This document shows, one piece after another, positions 1 through 5,625 of a DNA stretch of 13,015 nt. The notes below the pieces were generated by a model. The model made no database searches and was not told the origin of the DNA. It saw nothing but the letters and a program-made list of their open reading frames with translations. The DNA lies in NCBI GenBank assembly GCA_003497445.1, contig DNNX01000047.1, positions 1 through 13,015 on the forward strand, in the 5' to 3' direction. Position numbers and translations under genes: made by a program. Each line of letters opens with the position of its first letter. The first letter of the stretch is position 1. Source of the DNA: Acholeplasmataceae bacterium (GTDB lineage Bacteria > Bacillota_I > Bacilli_A > Acholeplasmatales > Acholeplasmataceae).

Positions 1-839
1 ACAAAAGCCATAATTGCACCAATTTGCGTAAATCCTAATGATAATCTATACGCACCAATGACTAACACAATTACAAGTCCAATATTCATCACAATATTCA
101 TCATTGGATTGACACGAGCCATCACTTTATTTGCATATTGTTCTGATTCATTCGATGTTTGATTGATATTTCTAAATTGATCCATTTCATAATCATTCAT
201 TGAAAGTGCACGAACCACACGTGCACCCGTTATAAACTCTCTCAATTTTCGAATGAGTTGATCCAATAAAAATTGATTCTCTTTGTAAAGTGGAATCCCT
301 TTTTTAGATGCTTGAAAAATAATGAGTGATACAAATGGCAGCATGGCAATCATAACAAGTGTCAAAACAGCATCAAATGAAAAGGAAAGTAATATACCAC
401 CAATGAGTAAAACAGGGGCACGAATGCCTAATCTTTGTATGATTGCAGCTGCTCTATATATATTGTACGTATCTGTTGTCATTCTTGAAATAAGTGAAGG
501 TTTTGAAAAAGTATCAATATCTTGAGATGATAAATTCTCAATTGCTAAAAATAAATCGCTTCTTAAGGTCTCAACTGCCCGTGAAGCGATATATTCTGAG
601 CTCCTATTTGCAGTCACATTGAGTATCCAACCTACTAAGGCAATGAGTACCATGAGTCCACCATTTAAATAGATCGGTAATAGTGATTCTCCTGGATTTA
701 ATGATGGAATCTGAGTATCAATCATATACGCAATTAAAAAAGGAATCATAAGATCCGCGAGTGCCGCTAACGATTTTAACAATAATGCAAACGATAGCCT
801 AAGTTTATATGGTTTTAGCATATCAAAGATAAACGTCAT
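1..839 (-). CDS. ABC exporter, permease (and presumably ATPase) subunit, N-terminal part, cut by window edge
   Basis: Translating the minus strand from the ATG at 839 gives 279 open codons to the left edge with no stop. The protein starts MTFIFDMLKPYKLRLS and has the layout of a type-IV ABC exporter membrane domain: a first hydrophobic helix around residues 16-40 (ALADLMIPFLIAYMID), a second near 55-75, then the family-typical cytoplasmic stretch (RSEYIASRAVETLRSDLF, then SRMTTD around residue 118) and further helices around 145-180. In this family the permease half is usually fused to a C-terminal ATPase; that part would lie beyond position 1 and is not seen. Substrate cannot be predicted; the family mostly exports drugs, lipids or peptides, often as a heterodimer with an adjacent half-transporter. 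A purine-rich AAGAAGAG lies about 10 bases before the ATG. Family call is firm, substrate unknown. Confidence 0.85.
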   Translation of the reverse strand, partial: MTFIFDMLKPYKLRLSFALLLKSLAALADLMIPFLIAYMIDTQIPSLNPGESLLPIYLNGGLMVLIALVGWILNVTANRSSEYIASRAVETLRSDLFLAIENLSSQDIDTFSKPSLISRMTTDTYNIYRAAAIIQRLGIRAPVLLIGGILLSFSFDAVLTLVMIAMLPFVSLIIFQASKKGIPLYKENQFLLDQLIRKLREFITGARVVRALSMNDYEMDQFRNINQTSNESEQYANKVMARVNPMMNIVMNIGLVIVLVIGAYRLSLGFTQIGAIMAF

Positions 840-841
840 AG

Positions 842-870
842 TTGTCAACTCTTCTTTAATGTGATATTAT
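842..870 (+). promoter_or_regulatory. Sigma-A-type promoter of tRNA-Thr
   Basis: TTGTCA (842-847), a 17-base spacer, then TATTAT (865-870) preceded by the extended -10 TGA. The expected start near 877 is just ahead of the mature tRNA 5' end at 880. Confidence 0.7.
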
Positions 871-871
871 A
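866..871 (-). promoter_or_regulatory. Possible -10 element for the ABC exporter gene
   Basis: A perfect TATAAT reads on the minus strand about 27 bases before the exporter start codon. The -35 position (889-894, TTAAAC) matches poorly and falls inside the tRNA-Thr gene. It overlaps the -10 of the opposing tRNA promoter. Tentative. Confidence 0.35.
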
Positions 872-879
872 TGTTCGCT

Positions 880-953
880 GCCCCTATAGTTTAATGGCAA
901 AACGCAGCAATGGTAATGCTGAAATACAAGTTCGATTCTCGTTAGGGGCACCA
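880..953 (+). tRNA. tRNA-Thr, anticodon GGT
   Basis: All four arms fold by eye. The acceptor is GCCCCTA (880-886) with TAGGGGC (943-949), discriminator A950 and an encoded CCA (951-953). The D stem is GTTT/AAAC with a 7-base loop containing GG. The anticodon stem is CAGCA (905-909) with TGCTG (917-921) around the loop ATGGTAA, which places GGT at 912-914 after the universal T911. The T loop is TTCGATT. GGT reads ACC and ACT, so threonine; discriminator A fits threonine and not glycine (T). Two oddities: the T stem has an A928-C940 mismatch, and the D arm is of the kind usually seen in tRNA-Gly. Confidence 0.88.
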
Positions 954-957
954 TTAT

Positions 958-976
958 AGACTTGGGTCTTTTTTTT
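958..976 (+). terminator. Short intrinsic terminator after tRNA-Thr
   Basis: AGAC (958-961), TTGG loop, GTCT (966-969), followed by an uninterrupted T run to 976. The stem is only 4 bp, so it is weak, but the T run and its place right after the tRNA CCA fit a terminator. It runs into the stop codon of the convergent peptidase gene. Confidence 0.5.
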
Positions 977-2075
977 ATATATTACAGACAAATGGTGTTT
1001 TAACGAGCGTTGGACAAGACCAGAAAACTATTGTATCTTCATTTTTTACATAGTTAAAGTATAACAAATCTTCTTCTTGTTGTTTGATAATTTGCTTGAT
1101 TTTAAAAGCATCTTCACTCACCCAAGCATGATATATCTCAAGTGATGCTTTCGCTTCTTTTTTTATTAATAGATCCATGCATGTTGTCCACAAGGTATCA
1201 TTAGAAAATACATGTGCCACAAACAGTGTATCTAATAAAAATGAAGGGTCTTTTTTTCTGTAAGCAAGTTTATTGAGTATCATAAATATCTCTGCCTGTA
1301 TTTCTAAATCAGGTATCCATTGATGGTGCAATCCTTTTAGAATAATCGAAAGGATCATGTCATCTTTTTTTAATGTATAAGGTAATACGCGCCATTTAGA
1401 GATGAATGTATCAAACATAAAAGAAAGGTCATCACGGACATTACCTTGTATCAAAATTTGTGTCATCAATTGAAGATCAAACAATACATCATTGGATTTA
1501 ATTTTTTTGTATGCTTTAAAATCACCATACATATGTTTATACTCAATGAAAAAAGTTGGAAAAATTACCCAAGTATAATAAATAGATATAAATGCAATAA
1601 AAATACTTAAATCAAAAGGTAAAGTAAACATACTTGATATGATATAAACAATCAAAGGGGACAATAATGTTATGAATGGTGCAGCAATTAAAGAACTTTG
1701 ATATCCTTTCTTTAACTGATTATATTGTTTTTGGCTTGTAACCAAGCGTGATTTGGGTATGACGATGCCACCCATGAATTTAAGTAACTTAACATCATAT
1801 ACATATTTTAATTTAGGATCAAATAAAATGCCAAAACCTAAAATAAAAATTGCTTTGATCGGAATTTTAAAAACTAAAAACATGATGAAATGCGTAAATT
1901 CATGCATTGTAATCATCACAATAAAGACAATGAAAAAAGCAACTATATAAATGAAAATAGAACCTTGATAAAACATGATGAAATCGAAAAAAATGAGCAT
2001 ATAATAACTCAAACCAAGTATCAATATCGGGAATATAAATTGTTTTAATAAGGCAAATATTACTTTTTTATTCAT
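975..2075 (-). CDS. Predicted integral-membrane zinc metallopeptidase (M50 / DUF3267-like) with a long C-terminal extension
   Basis: 366 residues. The N-terminal half is strongly hydrophobic, with helices at about 8-30, 38-58, 70-86, 130-150 and 155-177. HEFTH at 58-62, at the end of the second helix, fits the HExxH zinc site of membrane-embedded peptidases, with E59 as general base. A Pro-containing hydrophobic stretch (AAPFITLLSP, 131-140) and an acidic residue after the last helix (YGDF, D185) resemble the helix and third zinc ligand of the M50 (site-2 protease) and DUF3267 families. Residues about 190-366 are soluble, helix-prone, rich in Lys/Asp and not recognised by me. Such enzymes cut transmembrane substrates, but the substrate here is unknown. 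The gene stands alone, its 3' end in the tRNA-Thr terminator and its 5' end facing tRNA-Gly. Start ATG at 2075 has a weak AGAGAG about 11 bases upstream. Zinc site is clear, exact family inferred. Confidence 0.7.
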   Translation of the reverse strand: MNKKVIFALLKQFIFPILILGLSYYMLIFFDFIMFYQGSIFIYIVAFFIVFIVMITMHEFTHFIMFLVFKIPIKAIFILGFGILFDPKLKYVYDVKLLKFMGGIVIPKSRLVTSQKQYNQLKKGYQSSLIAAPFITLLSPLIVYIISSMFTLPFDLSIFIAFISIYYTWVIFPTFFIEYKHMYGDFKAYKKIKSNDVLFDLQLMTQILIQGNVRDDLSFMFDTFISKWRVLPYTLKKDDMILSIILKGLHHQWIPDLEIQAEIFMILNKLAYRKKDPSFLLDTLFVAHVFSNDTLWTTCMDLLIKKEAKASLEIYHAWVSEDAFKIKQIIKQQEEDLLYFNYVKNEDTIVFWSCPTLVKTPFVCNI

Positions 2076-2090
2076 CTAAGATTGACTCTC

Positions 2091-2119
2091 TTGACAAGGT
2101 TTCATTTATTTGTTAATAT
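2091..2119 (+). promoter_or_regulatory. Sigma-A-type promoter of tRNA-Gly
   Basis: Perfect TTGACA (2091-2096), 17-base spacer, TAATAT (2114-2119) with an extended TGT before it. Predicted start near 2126, 16 bases before the tRNA. It is the strongest consensus -35 in the window. Confidence 0.8.
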
Positions 2120-2141
2120 ATACAAGCAAAAAGCAAATATT

Positions 2142-2216
2142 GTGGGCGTCGTATAATGGTTATTACACGTGCTTGCCAAGCATGAAATGGGGGTTCGATT
2201 CTCCTCGCCCGCTCCA
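2142..2216 (+). tRNA. tRNA-Gly, anticodon GCC
   Basis: Acceptor GTGGGCG (2142-2148) pairs with CGCCCGC (2206-2212) with one T-G wobble; discriminator T2213 is typical of bacterial tRNA-Gly, and CCA is encoded (2214-2216). Anticodon stem CGTGC (2168-2172) with GCATG (2180-2184) encloses TTGCCAA, placing GCC at 2175-2177. T stem 2189-2193 / 2201-2205 with loop TTCGATT. The D stem (GTA/TAC) has only 3 clean pairs. Confidence 0.93.
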
Positions 2217-2228
2217 AAAAACAAATTC

Positions 2229-2254
2229 AACTCATGTAAAATATGAGTTTTTTT
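2229..2254 (+). terminator. Intrinsic terminator of tRNA-Gly
   Basis: AACTCAT (2229-2235) and ATGAGTT (2243-2249) form a 7-bp stem with a 7-base loop, followed by a T run to 2254. An A-rich stretch upstream (2217-2225) could let it also act, less well, on minus-strand transcripts from the DUF402 gene. Confidence 0.75.
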
Positions 2255-2257
2255 ATT

Positions 2258-2285
2258 AAAATAACGTGTGAATACACGTTATTTT
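2258..2285. repeat. 12-bp perfect inverted repeat over the stop codon of the DUF402 gene
   Basis: Positions 2258-2269 pair perfectly with 2274-2285 around a 4-base loop (core AACGTGT/ACACGTT). The TAA stop (2281-2279) of the DUF402 gene lies within one arm. No clean T run follows on either strand, so it may be a 3'-end stabiliser or part of a compound terminator with the hairpin at 2229-2254. Confidence 0.6.
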
Positions 2286-2803
2286 AAATTAAGATACATA
2301 TCATAATATGCTAGAATTTGACTATCATTAAAGGGGAATTCATTTTTTTGAAGTTTCATTTTTAATACCTTTAAGTAATGTTGAACAATCGTATCCACCT
2401 CATCAGGATATTGCATTTCTTTTTTATGAACTTGATATTCTTGACGATCTAAAACTCGTATGCGTTTTGAGGGATACATTTTAACGTCTAAATCATAATC
2501 TATATATTTAATCGCTTCTTGATCATAAATATAAGGACATGCAAGATTACAATAGTAATGAATACCGTCTTCTTTTAACATCGCAATAATATTATACCAA
2601 TAGTCATCAAAAAAAATACATATGGCAGGTTCTTTTGAATGCCAAGTTCTTCCATCTGCTTCAATCACTTTTGTTTTGTCATTTGCAGTAATGACATAAT
2701 TATGCGTTGCCTCTAATACAACAGATTTTTTCCATACCCGATGAATGGTTTTATTATGTTTATAGCTTTGGATGACAATATGCATCCCTTTTGATAATTT
2801 CAT
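2279..2803 (-). CDS. DUF402 / UPF0374 nucleoside tri- and diphosphatase-like protein
   Basis: 174 residues from the preferred ATG. The protein matches my memory of the UPF0374 (DUF402) family along its whole length: IQSYKH near the N terminus, then DGRTWHSKEPAICIFF, YWYNIIAM, YYCNLACPY and the acidic signature YIDYDLDVK. Family members in Staphylococcus and Bacillus are about 175-180 residues; the characterised one hydrolyses nucleoside tri- and diphosphates with divalent metal held by the Asn of the YCN segment and the Asp cluster. The corresponding residues here are N86, D102, D104, D106 and a later D119 (numbering from this ATG). Likely cytosolic. An in-frame GTG two codons earlier (2809) is rejected because it forms part of the Shine-Dalgarno AAGGTG. 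The gene has its own extended -10 and stands alone between tRNA-Leu and tRNA-Gly. Family is confident; activity is by homology. Confidence 0.87.
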   Translation of the reverse strand: MKLSKGMHIVIQSYKHNKTIHRVWKKSVVLEATHNYVITANDKTKVIEADGRTWHSKEPAICIFFDDYWYNIIAMLKEDGIHYYCNLACPYIYDQEAIKYIDYDLDVKMYPSKRIRVLDRQEYQVHKKEMQYPDEVDTIVQHYLKVLKMKLQKNEFPFNDSQILAYYDMYLNLK

Positions 2804-2806
2804 AAG

Positions 2807-2812
2807 CACCTT
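2807..2812 (-). promoter_or_regulatory. Shine-Dalgarno that decides the DUF402 start
   Basis: AAGGTG lies three bases before the ATG at 2803. The GTG inside it would otherwise be an upstream in-frame start, so the ATG is preferred. Confidence 0.55.
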
Positions 2813-2818
2813 GTATGT

Positions 2819-2827
2819 ATTATAACA
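2819..2827 (-). promoter_or_regulatory. Extended -10 promoter of the DUF402 gene
   Basis: TGTTATAAT on the minus strand: a perfect TATAAT (2824-2819) with the TGn extension, right after the T run of the tRNA-Leu terminator. No good -35 is seen. The predicted start at about 2812 gives a leader of only about 9 bases, essentially the Shine-Dalgarno. Confidence 0.55.
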
Positions 2828-2852
2828 AAAAAAGTATCAGTTAAGATACCTT
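2827..2852 (-). terminator. Intrinsic terminator of tRNA-Leu
   Basis: On the minus strand AAGGTATC (2852-2845) pairs with GATACTTT (2838-2831), with one G-T wobble, around a 6-base loop, followed by seven T (2833-2827). It lies 13 bases after the tRNA CCA. Confidence 0.75.
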
Positions 2853-2865
2853 CTGTTTCATAAAT

Positions 2866-2951
2866 TGGTGCGGACGATGAGATTTGAACTCACACGACAT
2901 TTCTGCCACATGCCCCTCAAGCATGCGTGTCTACCATTCCACCACGTCCGC
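2866..2951 (-). tRNA. tRNA-Leu, anticodon GAG
   Basis: Minus-strand class II tRNA with encoded CCA (2868-2866). The acceptor is GCGGACG (2951-2945) with CGTCCGC and discriminator A. Anticodon stem CATGC/GCATG encloses TTGAGGG, giving GAG, which reads CTC and CTT. The long variable arm (about TGGCAGAAATGTCGT) and the D arm starting TGGTGGAAT are typical of bacterial tRNA-Leu. Confidence 0.94.
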
Positions 2952-2954
2952 ATG

Positions 2955-2980
2955 AAAAAGGTGCTATCTTCATAGCACCT
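2955..2980 (-). terminator. Intrinsic terminator of fakA
   Basis: Perfect 9-bp stem AGGTGCTAT (2980-2972) / ATAGCACCT (2967-2959) with a GAAG loop, then T5 (2959-2955), starting 8 bases after the fakA stop and ending 3 bases before tRNA-Leu. Confidence 0.85.
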
Positions 2981-2982
2981 CT

Positions 2983-2991
2983 ATTATATCA
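2983..2991 (-). promoter_or_regulatory. Probable extended -10 promoter of tRNA-Leu, overlapping the fakA stop
   Basis: TGATATAAT on the minus strand: a perfect TATAAT (2988-2983) whose TGn extension is the TGA stop codon of fakA (2991-2989). There is no good -35 at the 17-base position. The predicted start near 2976 falls inside the 5' arm of the fakA terminator. Confidence 0.5.
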
Positions 2992-4632
2992 CTCTACTGC
3001 AAATACATATGTATATATGTCTTGTTTGCCTTCTATCAAATCAACTTCGATATCTGGATGACATTTTTTGGCATATGCAACAATTTGTTCAAGTTCTTCT
3101 TCTTCATAATCCTTACCATAAAATATCGTGATGATCTCTCTGGAAGTATCAATAAGATTGTCTAATAAACGTTGTGCCGCTTCATATTTTGTTTTTTCGG
3201 CTGCTAAAATTTGATCTTTAGAAATCGCCATGTAGTCGCCATTATTTATTTTAACACCTTTTATTTCTGTATCTCTGACTGCAAAAGTAATTTCACCATA
3301 AGTCATGTTATCTGCAACATCTGTCATTGCTTCTAAATTTTCATCAAGCGTTACAGTTGGATCAAATGCAATCATAGTCGCATATCCTTGACCAATATTT
3401 TTAGTTTTAATAACTGAAATTGAACGATCAGGTAGTAAATCAATGGTTTGTTCTGCAGATAAAATAATATTTTTGTTATTAGGTAAGATAATCACATGTT
3501 CTGCATTCGCATTTTCTATTGCATTAACAAAACTTTCAGTCGATGGATTCATTGTTTGACCACCATCAATGATGATATCAATTCCTAAGTCTTTATAAGC
3601 TTTTTTAATACCTTCACCACTTGCAACCGCTAATATCGCATATGTTTTCTTTTCAGCAGGTTTTTTTGTTGCTGCTGGCGTTTCTTTACCAAGTATTGTG
3701 GCATTTTGAAGTCTCATATTATCTGCTTTTAACGTTTGTAAGTCCCCATATTTTTGACCAAGTGTAATTGCAACACCAGGTTCATCTGTATGAATGTGAA
3801 CTTTTAAAAGATCTTCATCTTGTACAAATACAAGTGAATCTCCCATCGCATTGAGTGGATCTCTTAAATCTGATGGATTAAAGTTTTTCTCATCATATAG
3901 TTTGATGATAAATTCTGTACAATAACCGTATGTGATTTCAACATCACCTAAGTTATGTGCACCATGATAGTCTTCATGGGATTCTTTTTGCGCTTCTTCA
4001 GAAAGCATTTGACCTTCTAAAGCCATAATCATACCTTCAACAATTTTAATAAATCCTGCACCACCACTATCTACAACACCTGCTTCTTTTAATACAGGTA
4101 ATAAGTTAGGTGTTTCTTGAAGTGACTGATTTGCTTGTTTTAAGTAGGCAGCCATGACTTTTTCTACTGAATCATATTTAGATTTATCTCTAAGTACACG
4201 CTCTGCTGATTCTCTTACAACTGTTAAAATGGTCCCTTCAACAGGATCCATAACGGCACGGTAGGCCATTTGATATCCACCAACAAGTGCTTGAATAAAT
4301 TGTTCGACGGTTGCATAGGCTTCATCGATTTTAGCGATTTCACTGTAAACACCACGAAAAAATTGGGACAAAATTACCCCTGAATTTCCACGAGCACCCA
4401 TGAGAAGGCCTCTCGATAAAATTTTTGACACATCCACGATTGACGCTGACTCAGCATTAATGATTTCTTTAATACCGGCCATCATCGTCATTTGCATATT
4501 CGTACCTGTGTCACCGTCTGGAACTGGAAATACGTTTAAATGATCAATTTCTTTATGGTTGTTTTTAAGATGAACCGCGCCATTTGTTACCATCTGCTTA
4601 AAAAGCTTCCCGCTTATTTTTTGGTTTGGCAT
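2989..4632 (-). CDS. fakA: Fatty-acid kinase ATP-binding subunit FakA (DAK2/DhaL domain, YloV family)
   Basis: 547 residues, normal length for FakA/YloV. The N-terminal DhaL-type kinase domain (about 1-200) carries the Mg-ATP signature NVFPVPDGDTGTN (33-45, with D39 and D41 as likely metal ligands), GARGNSGVILSQ (79-90), a DPVEGTILTVVRE segment and VVDSGGAGF near 190. A middle region and a C-terminal DAK1-like/EDD-like domain (about 330-547, IIDGGQTMNPST near 356) follow as in the family. FakA phosphorylates fatty acids presented by a FakB (DegV-type) carrier; no fakB lies in this window. Start ATG at 4632 is 7 bases after AAGGAG. Transcribed alone from a strong promoter, with a hairpin terminator after the TGA stop. 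It sits beside rpmB as in Bacillus, but the small Asp23-family gene (yloU) usually between them is absent. Confidence 0.93.
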   Translation of the reverse strand: MPNQKISGKLFKQMVTNGAVHLKNNHKEIDHLNVFPVPDGDTGTNMQMTMMAGIKEIINAESASIVDVSKILSRGLLMGARGNSGVILSQFFRGVYSEIAKIDEAYATVEQFIQALVGGYQMAYRAVMDPVEGTILTVVRESAERVLRDKSKYDSVEKVMAAYLKQANQSLQETPNLLPVLKEAGVVDSGGAGFIKIVEGMIMALEGQMLSEEAQKESHEDYHGAHNLGDVEITYGYCTEFIIKLYDEKNFNPSDLRDPLNAMGDSLVFVQDEDLLKVHIHTDEPGVAITLGQKYGDLQTLKADNMRLQNATILGKETPAATKKPAEKKTYAILAVASGEGIKKAYKDLGIDIIIDGGQTMNPSTESFVNAIENANAEHVIILPNNKNIILSAEQTIDLLPDRSISVIKTKNIGQGYATMIAFDPTVTLDENLEAMTDVADNMTYGEITFAVRDTEIKGVKINNGDYMAISKDQILAAEKTKYEAAQRLLDNLIDTSREIITIFYGKDYEEEELEQIVAYAKKCHPDIEVDLIEGKQDIYTYVFAVE

Positions 4633-4709
4633 AGTAATCTCCTTATGAACTTGTAATTTTAGTTTATTTAATGGTTAATTGAGTAAGTATAAATTAATAA
4701 ATCTTTCAT

Positions 4710-4738
4710 ATTATATCACGTGAAAAATAAAAAAGCAA
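4710..4738 (-). promoter_or_regulatory. Promoter of fakA
   Basis: Minus strand TTGCTT (4738-4733), 17-base spacer, TATAAT (4715-4710) with extended TGA. Predicted start near 4703, giving a leader of about 70 bases. Back-to-back with the rpmB promoter. Confidence 0.75.
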
Positions 4739-4761
4739 CGAGACAAAATAAGCATATATCA

Positions 4762-4790
4762 TTGCTTTTTTTATGACTTCATGATAAAGT
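4762..4790 (+). promoter_or_regulatory. Probable promoter of rpmB
   Basis: TTGCTT (4762-4767), 17-base spacer, TAAAGT (4785-4790) preceded by TGA. The -10 matches 4 of 6. Predicted start near 4797, leaving a very short leader that begins just before the Shine-Dalgarno. It shares its -35 sequence with the divergent fakA promoter. Confidence 0.5.
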
Positions 4791-4800
4791 ATTGAAGGAA

Positions 4801-4806
4801 AAGGAG
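4801..4806 (+). promoter_or_regulatory. Shine-Dalgarno that decides the rpmB start
   Basis: AAGGAG ends 8 bases before the ATG at 4815. An in-frame GTG at 4806 overlaps it and can be excluded; the ATG product begins MAQCYVTGK as L28 proteins do. Confidence 0.8.
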
Positions 4807-4814
4807 TGATTGAA

Positions 4815-5003
4815 ATGGCACAATGTTATGTCACTGGTAAAAAAACACTGACAGGTAACCGTCGTTCACATGCTCTAAATGCAACACGCCACACTTGGAA
4901 ATCCAATTTACAAAATGTACGTATTCGCTTAGAAGATGGCACAGTTAAACGTGTAAAGATCTCCGCAAGAGCACTTAAAAAAATGCAATTAGAACGTGTT
5001 TAA
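4815..5003 (+). CDS. rpmB: 50S ribosomal protein L28
   Basis: 62 basic residues, the usual size of bacterial L28. The N-terminal CYVTGKK, the [11 protein letters not shown] segment (18-28), a Trp at 31 within TRHTW, and the C-terminal [10 protein letters not shown] followed by ERV are the family hallmarks. L28 binds 23S rRNA in the large subunit. It is the only protein gene on the plus strand, divergent from fakA and convergent with thiN. As far as I recall, rpmB is also opposite to its neighbours at this locus in Bacillus, so the inversion looks ancestral. A strong hairpin follows directly after the TAA. Confidence 0.96.
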   Translation: MAQCYVTGKKTLTGNRRSHALNATRHTWKSNLQNVRIRLEDGTVKRVKISARALKKMQLERV

Positions 5004-5005
5004 AC

Positions 5006-5031
5006 AAAAAAGCGCTTTAAGCGCTTTTTTT
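5006..5031. terminator. Bidirectional terminator shared by rpmB and thiN
   Basis: A6 (5006-5011), GCGC (5012-5015), loop TTTAA, GCGC (5021-5024), T7 (5025-5031). The A and T runs pair with each other or act as T tract in either direction. The thiN stop codon (5019-5017) is inside the loop. Confidence 0.88.
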
Positions 5032-5625
5032 GTTGGTCAATATAACAAGAATCGATCCTTTTTCAATGAAAATCTTACCTGTATCATCTGTAAGTTCATT
5101 TGATATTCCTAAATTATCAAATGGGCTTAAATGATACGAATCAAGTGGATACTTAAATCCTTTTAAGGTAATAATTGCTTCATGATATGGAAAAATATTA
5201 ATATACCCTTTATGCGTTATTTGCATATGTTTATCTAGTTTAAATATTTCTGAATGTTCTGTAATCATTTTAATTTTTGGAAAGTGATAAAACAAATTCA
5301 TGTGGGCATACGCATGTTCGATGCGTTCACCACCGGCACCACCGATCAGTATAATCTCATCATGCGGCATCTCGTGCGCACGCTTTAGAGCATAGTAAGA
5401 ATCCGTTACATCTTTTTCAGTAGGTAATTCTTCCGTGTTTAATCCATGCAAAAGTCCTTTATTTTTCAAAGAATCAAAATCACCTACGGCGAAATCAACT
5501 TTGATACGTTGTTTATATATCGCAGACAATGCTTGATCAACACCAATCACAACATCTTCTTCTTTGATGGTTACCAATGATTTCACATCATTTGGTACAG
5601 GATGTGTCATGATGAATATTGTCAT
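5017..5625 (-). CDS. thiN: Thiamine pyrophosphokinase
   Basis: 202 residues from the chosen ATG, close to the usual 210-215. The N-terminal catalytic domain shows DFAVGDFDSL (44-53), PTEKDVTDSYYAL (68-80) and GGAGGERIEHAYAHMN (95-110), the acidic and glycine-rich motifs that bind Mg-ATP and thiamine. The C-terminal beta domain (about 125-202) contains FDNLGISNE and GSILVILTN, the thiamine-binding half. It converts thiamine plus ATP to thiamine pyrophosphate plus AMP in the cytosol. A TTG six codons upstream (5643) is in frame, but the ATG at 5625 forms an ATGA overlap with the rpe stop and is preferred; its Shine-Dalgarno is weak, so translation is probably coupled to rpe. Last gene of the operon, stopping within the loop of the shared terminator. 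Confidence 0.93.
   Translation of the reverse strand: MTIFIMTHPVPNDVKSLVTIKEEDVVIGVDQALSAIYKQRIKVDFAVGDFDSLKNKGLLHGLNTEELPTEKDVTDSYYALKRAHEMPHDEIILIGGAGGERIEHAYAHMNLFYHFPKIKMITEHSEIFKLDKHMQITHKGYINIFPYHEAIITLKGFKYPLDSYHLSPFDNLGISNELTDDTGKIFIEKGSILVILTNKKSA

Noticed and set aside
880..953. Calling the first tRNA glycine because of its D arm
   Set aside because: The 5-bp anticodon stem fixes the loop as ATGGTAA, so the anticodon is GGT, and discriminator A is not that of bacterial tRNA-Gly.
953..958. TATAAT on the minus strand just after tRNA-Thr
   Set aside because: There is no matching -35, and it would transcribe antisense through the tRNA; such hexamers are expected by chance in AT-rich DNA.
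4729..4772. AAAAAAGCAA ... TTGCTTTTTT looks like a terminator hairpin with T run
   Set aside because: The loop would be 23 bases and no gene ends nearby; the two arms are better explained as the -35 regions of the divergent fakA and rpmB promoters.
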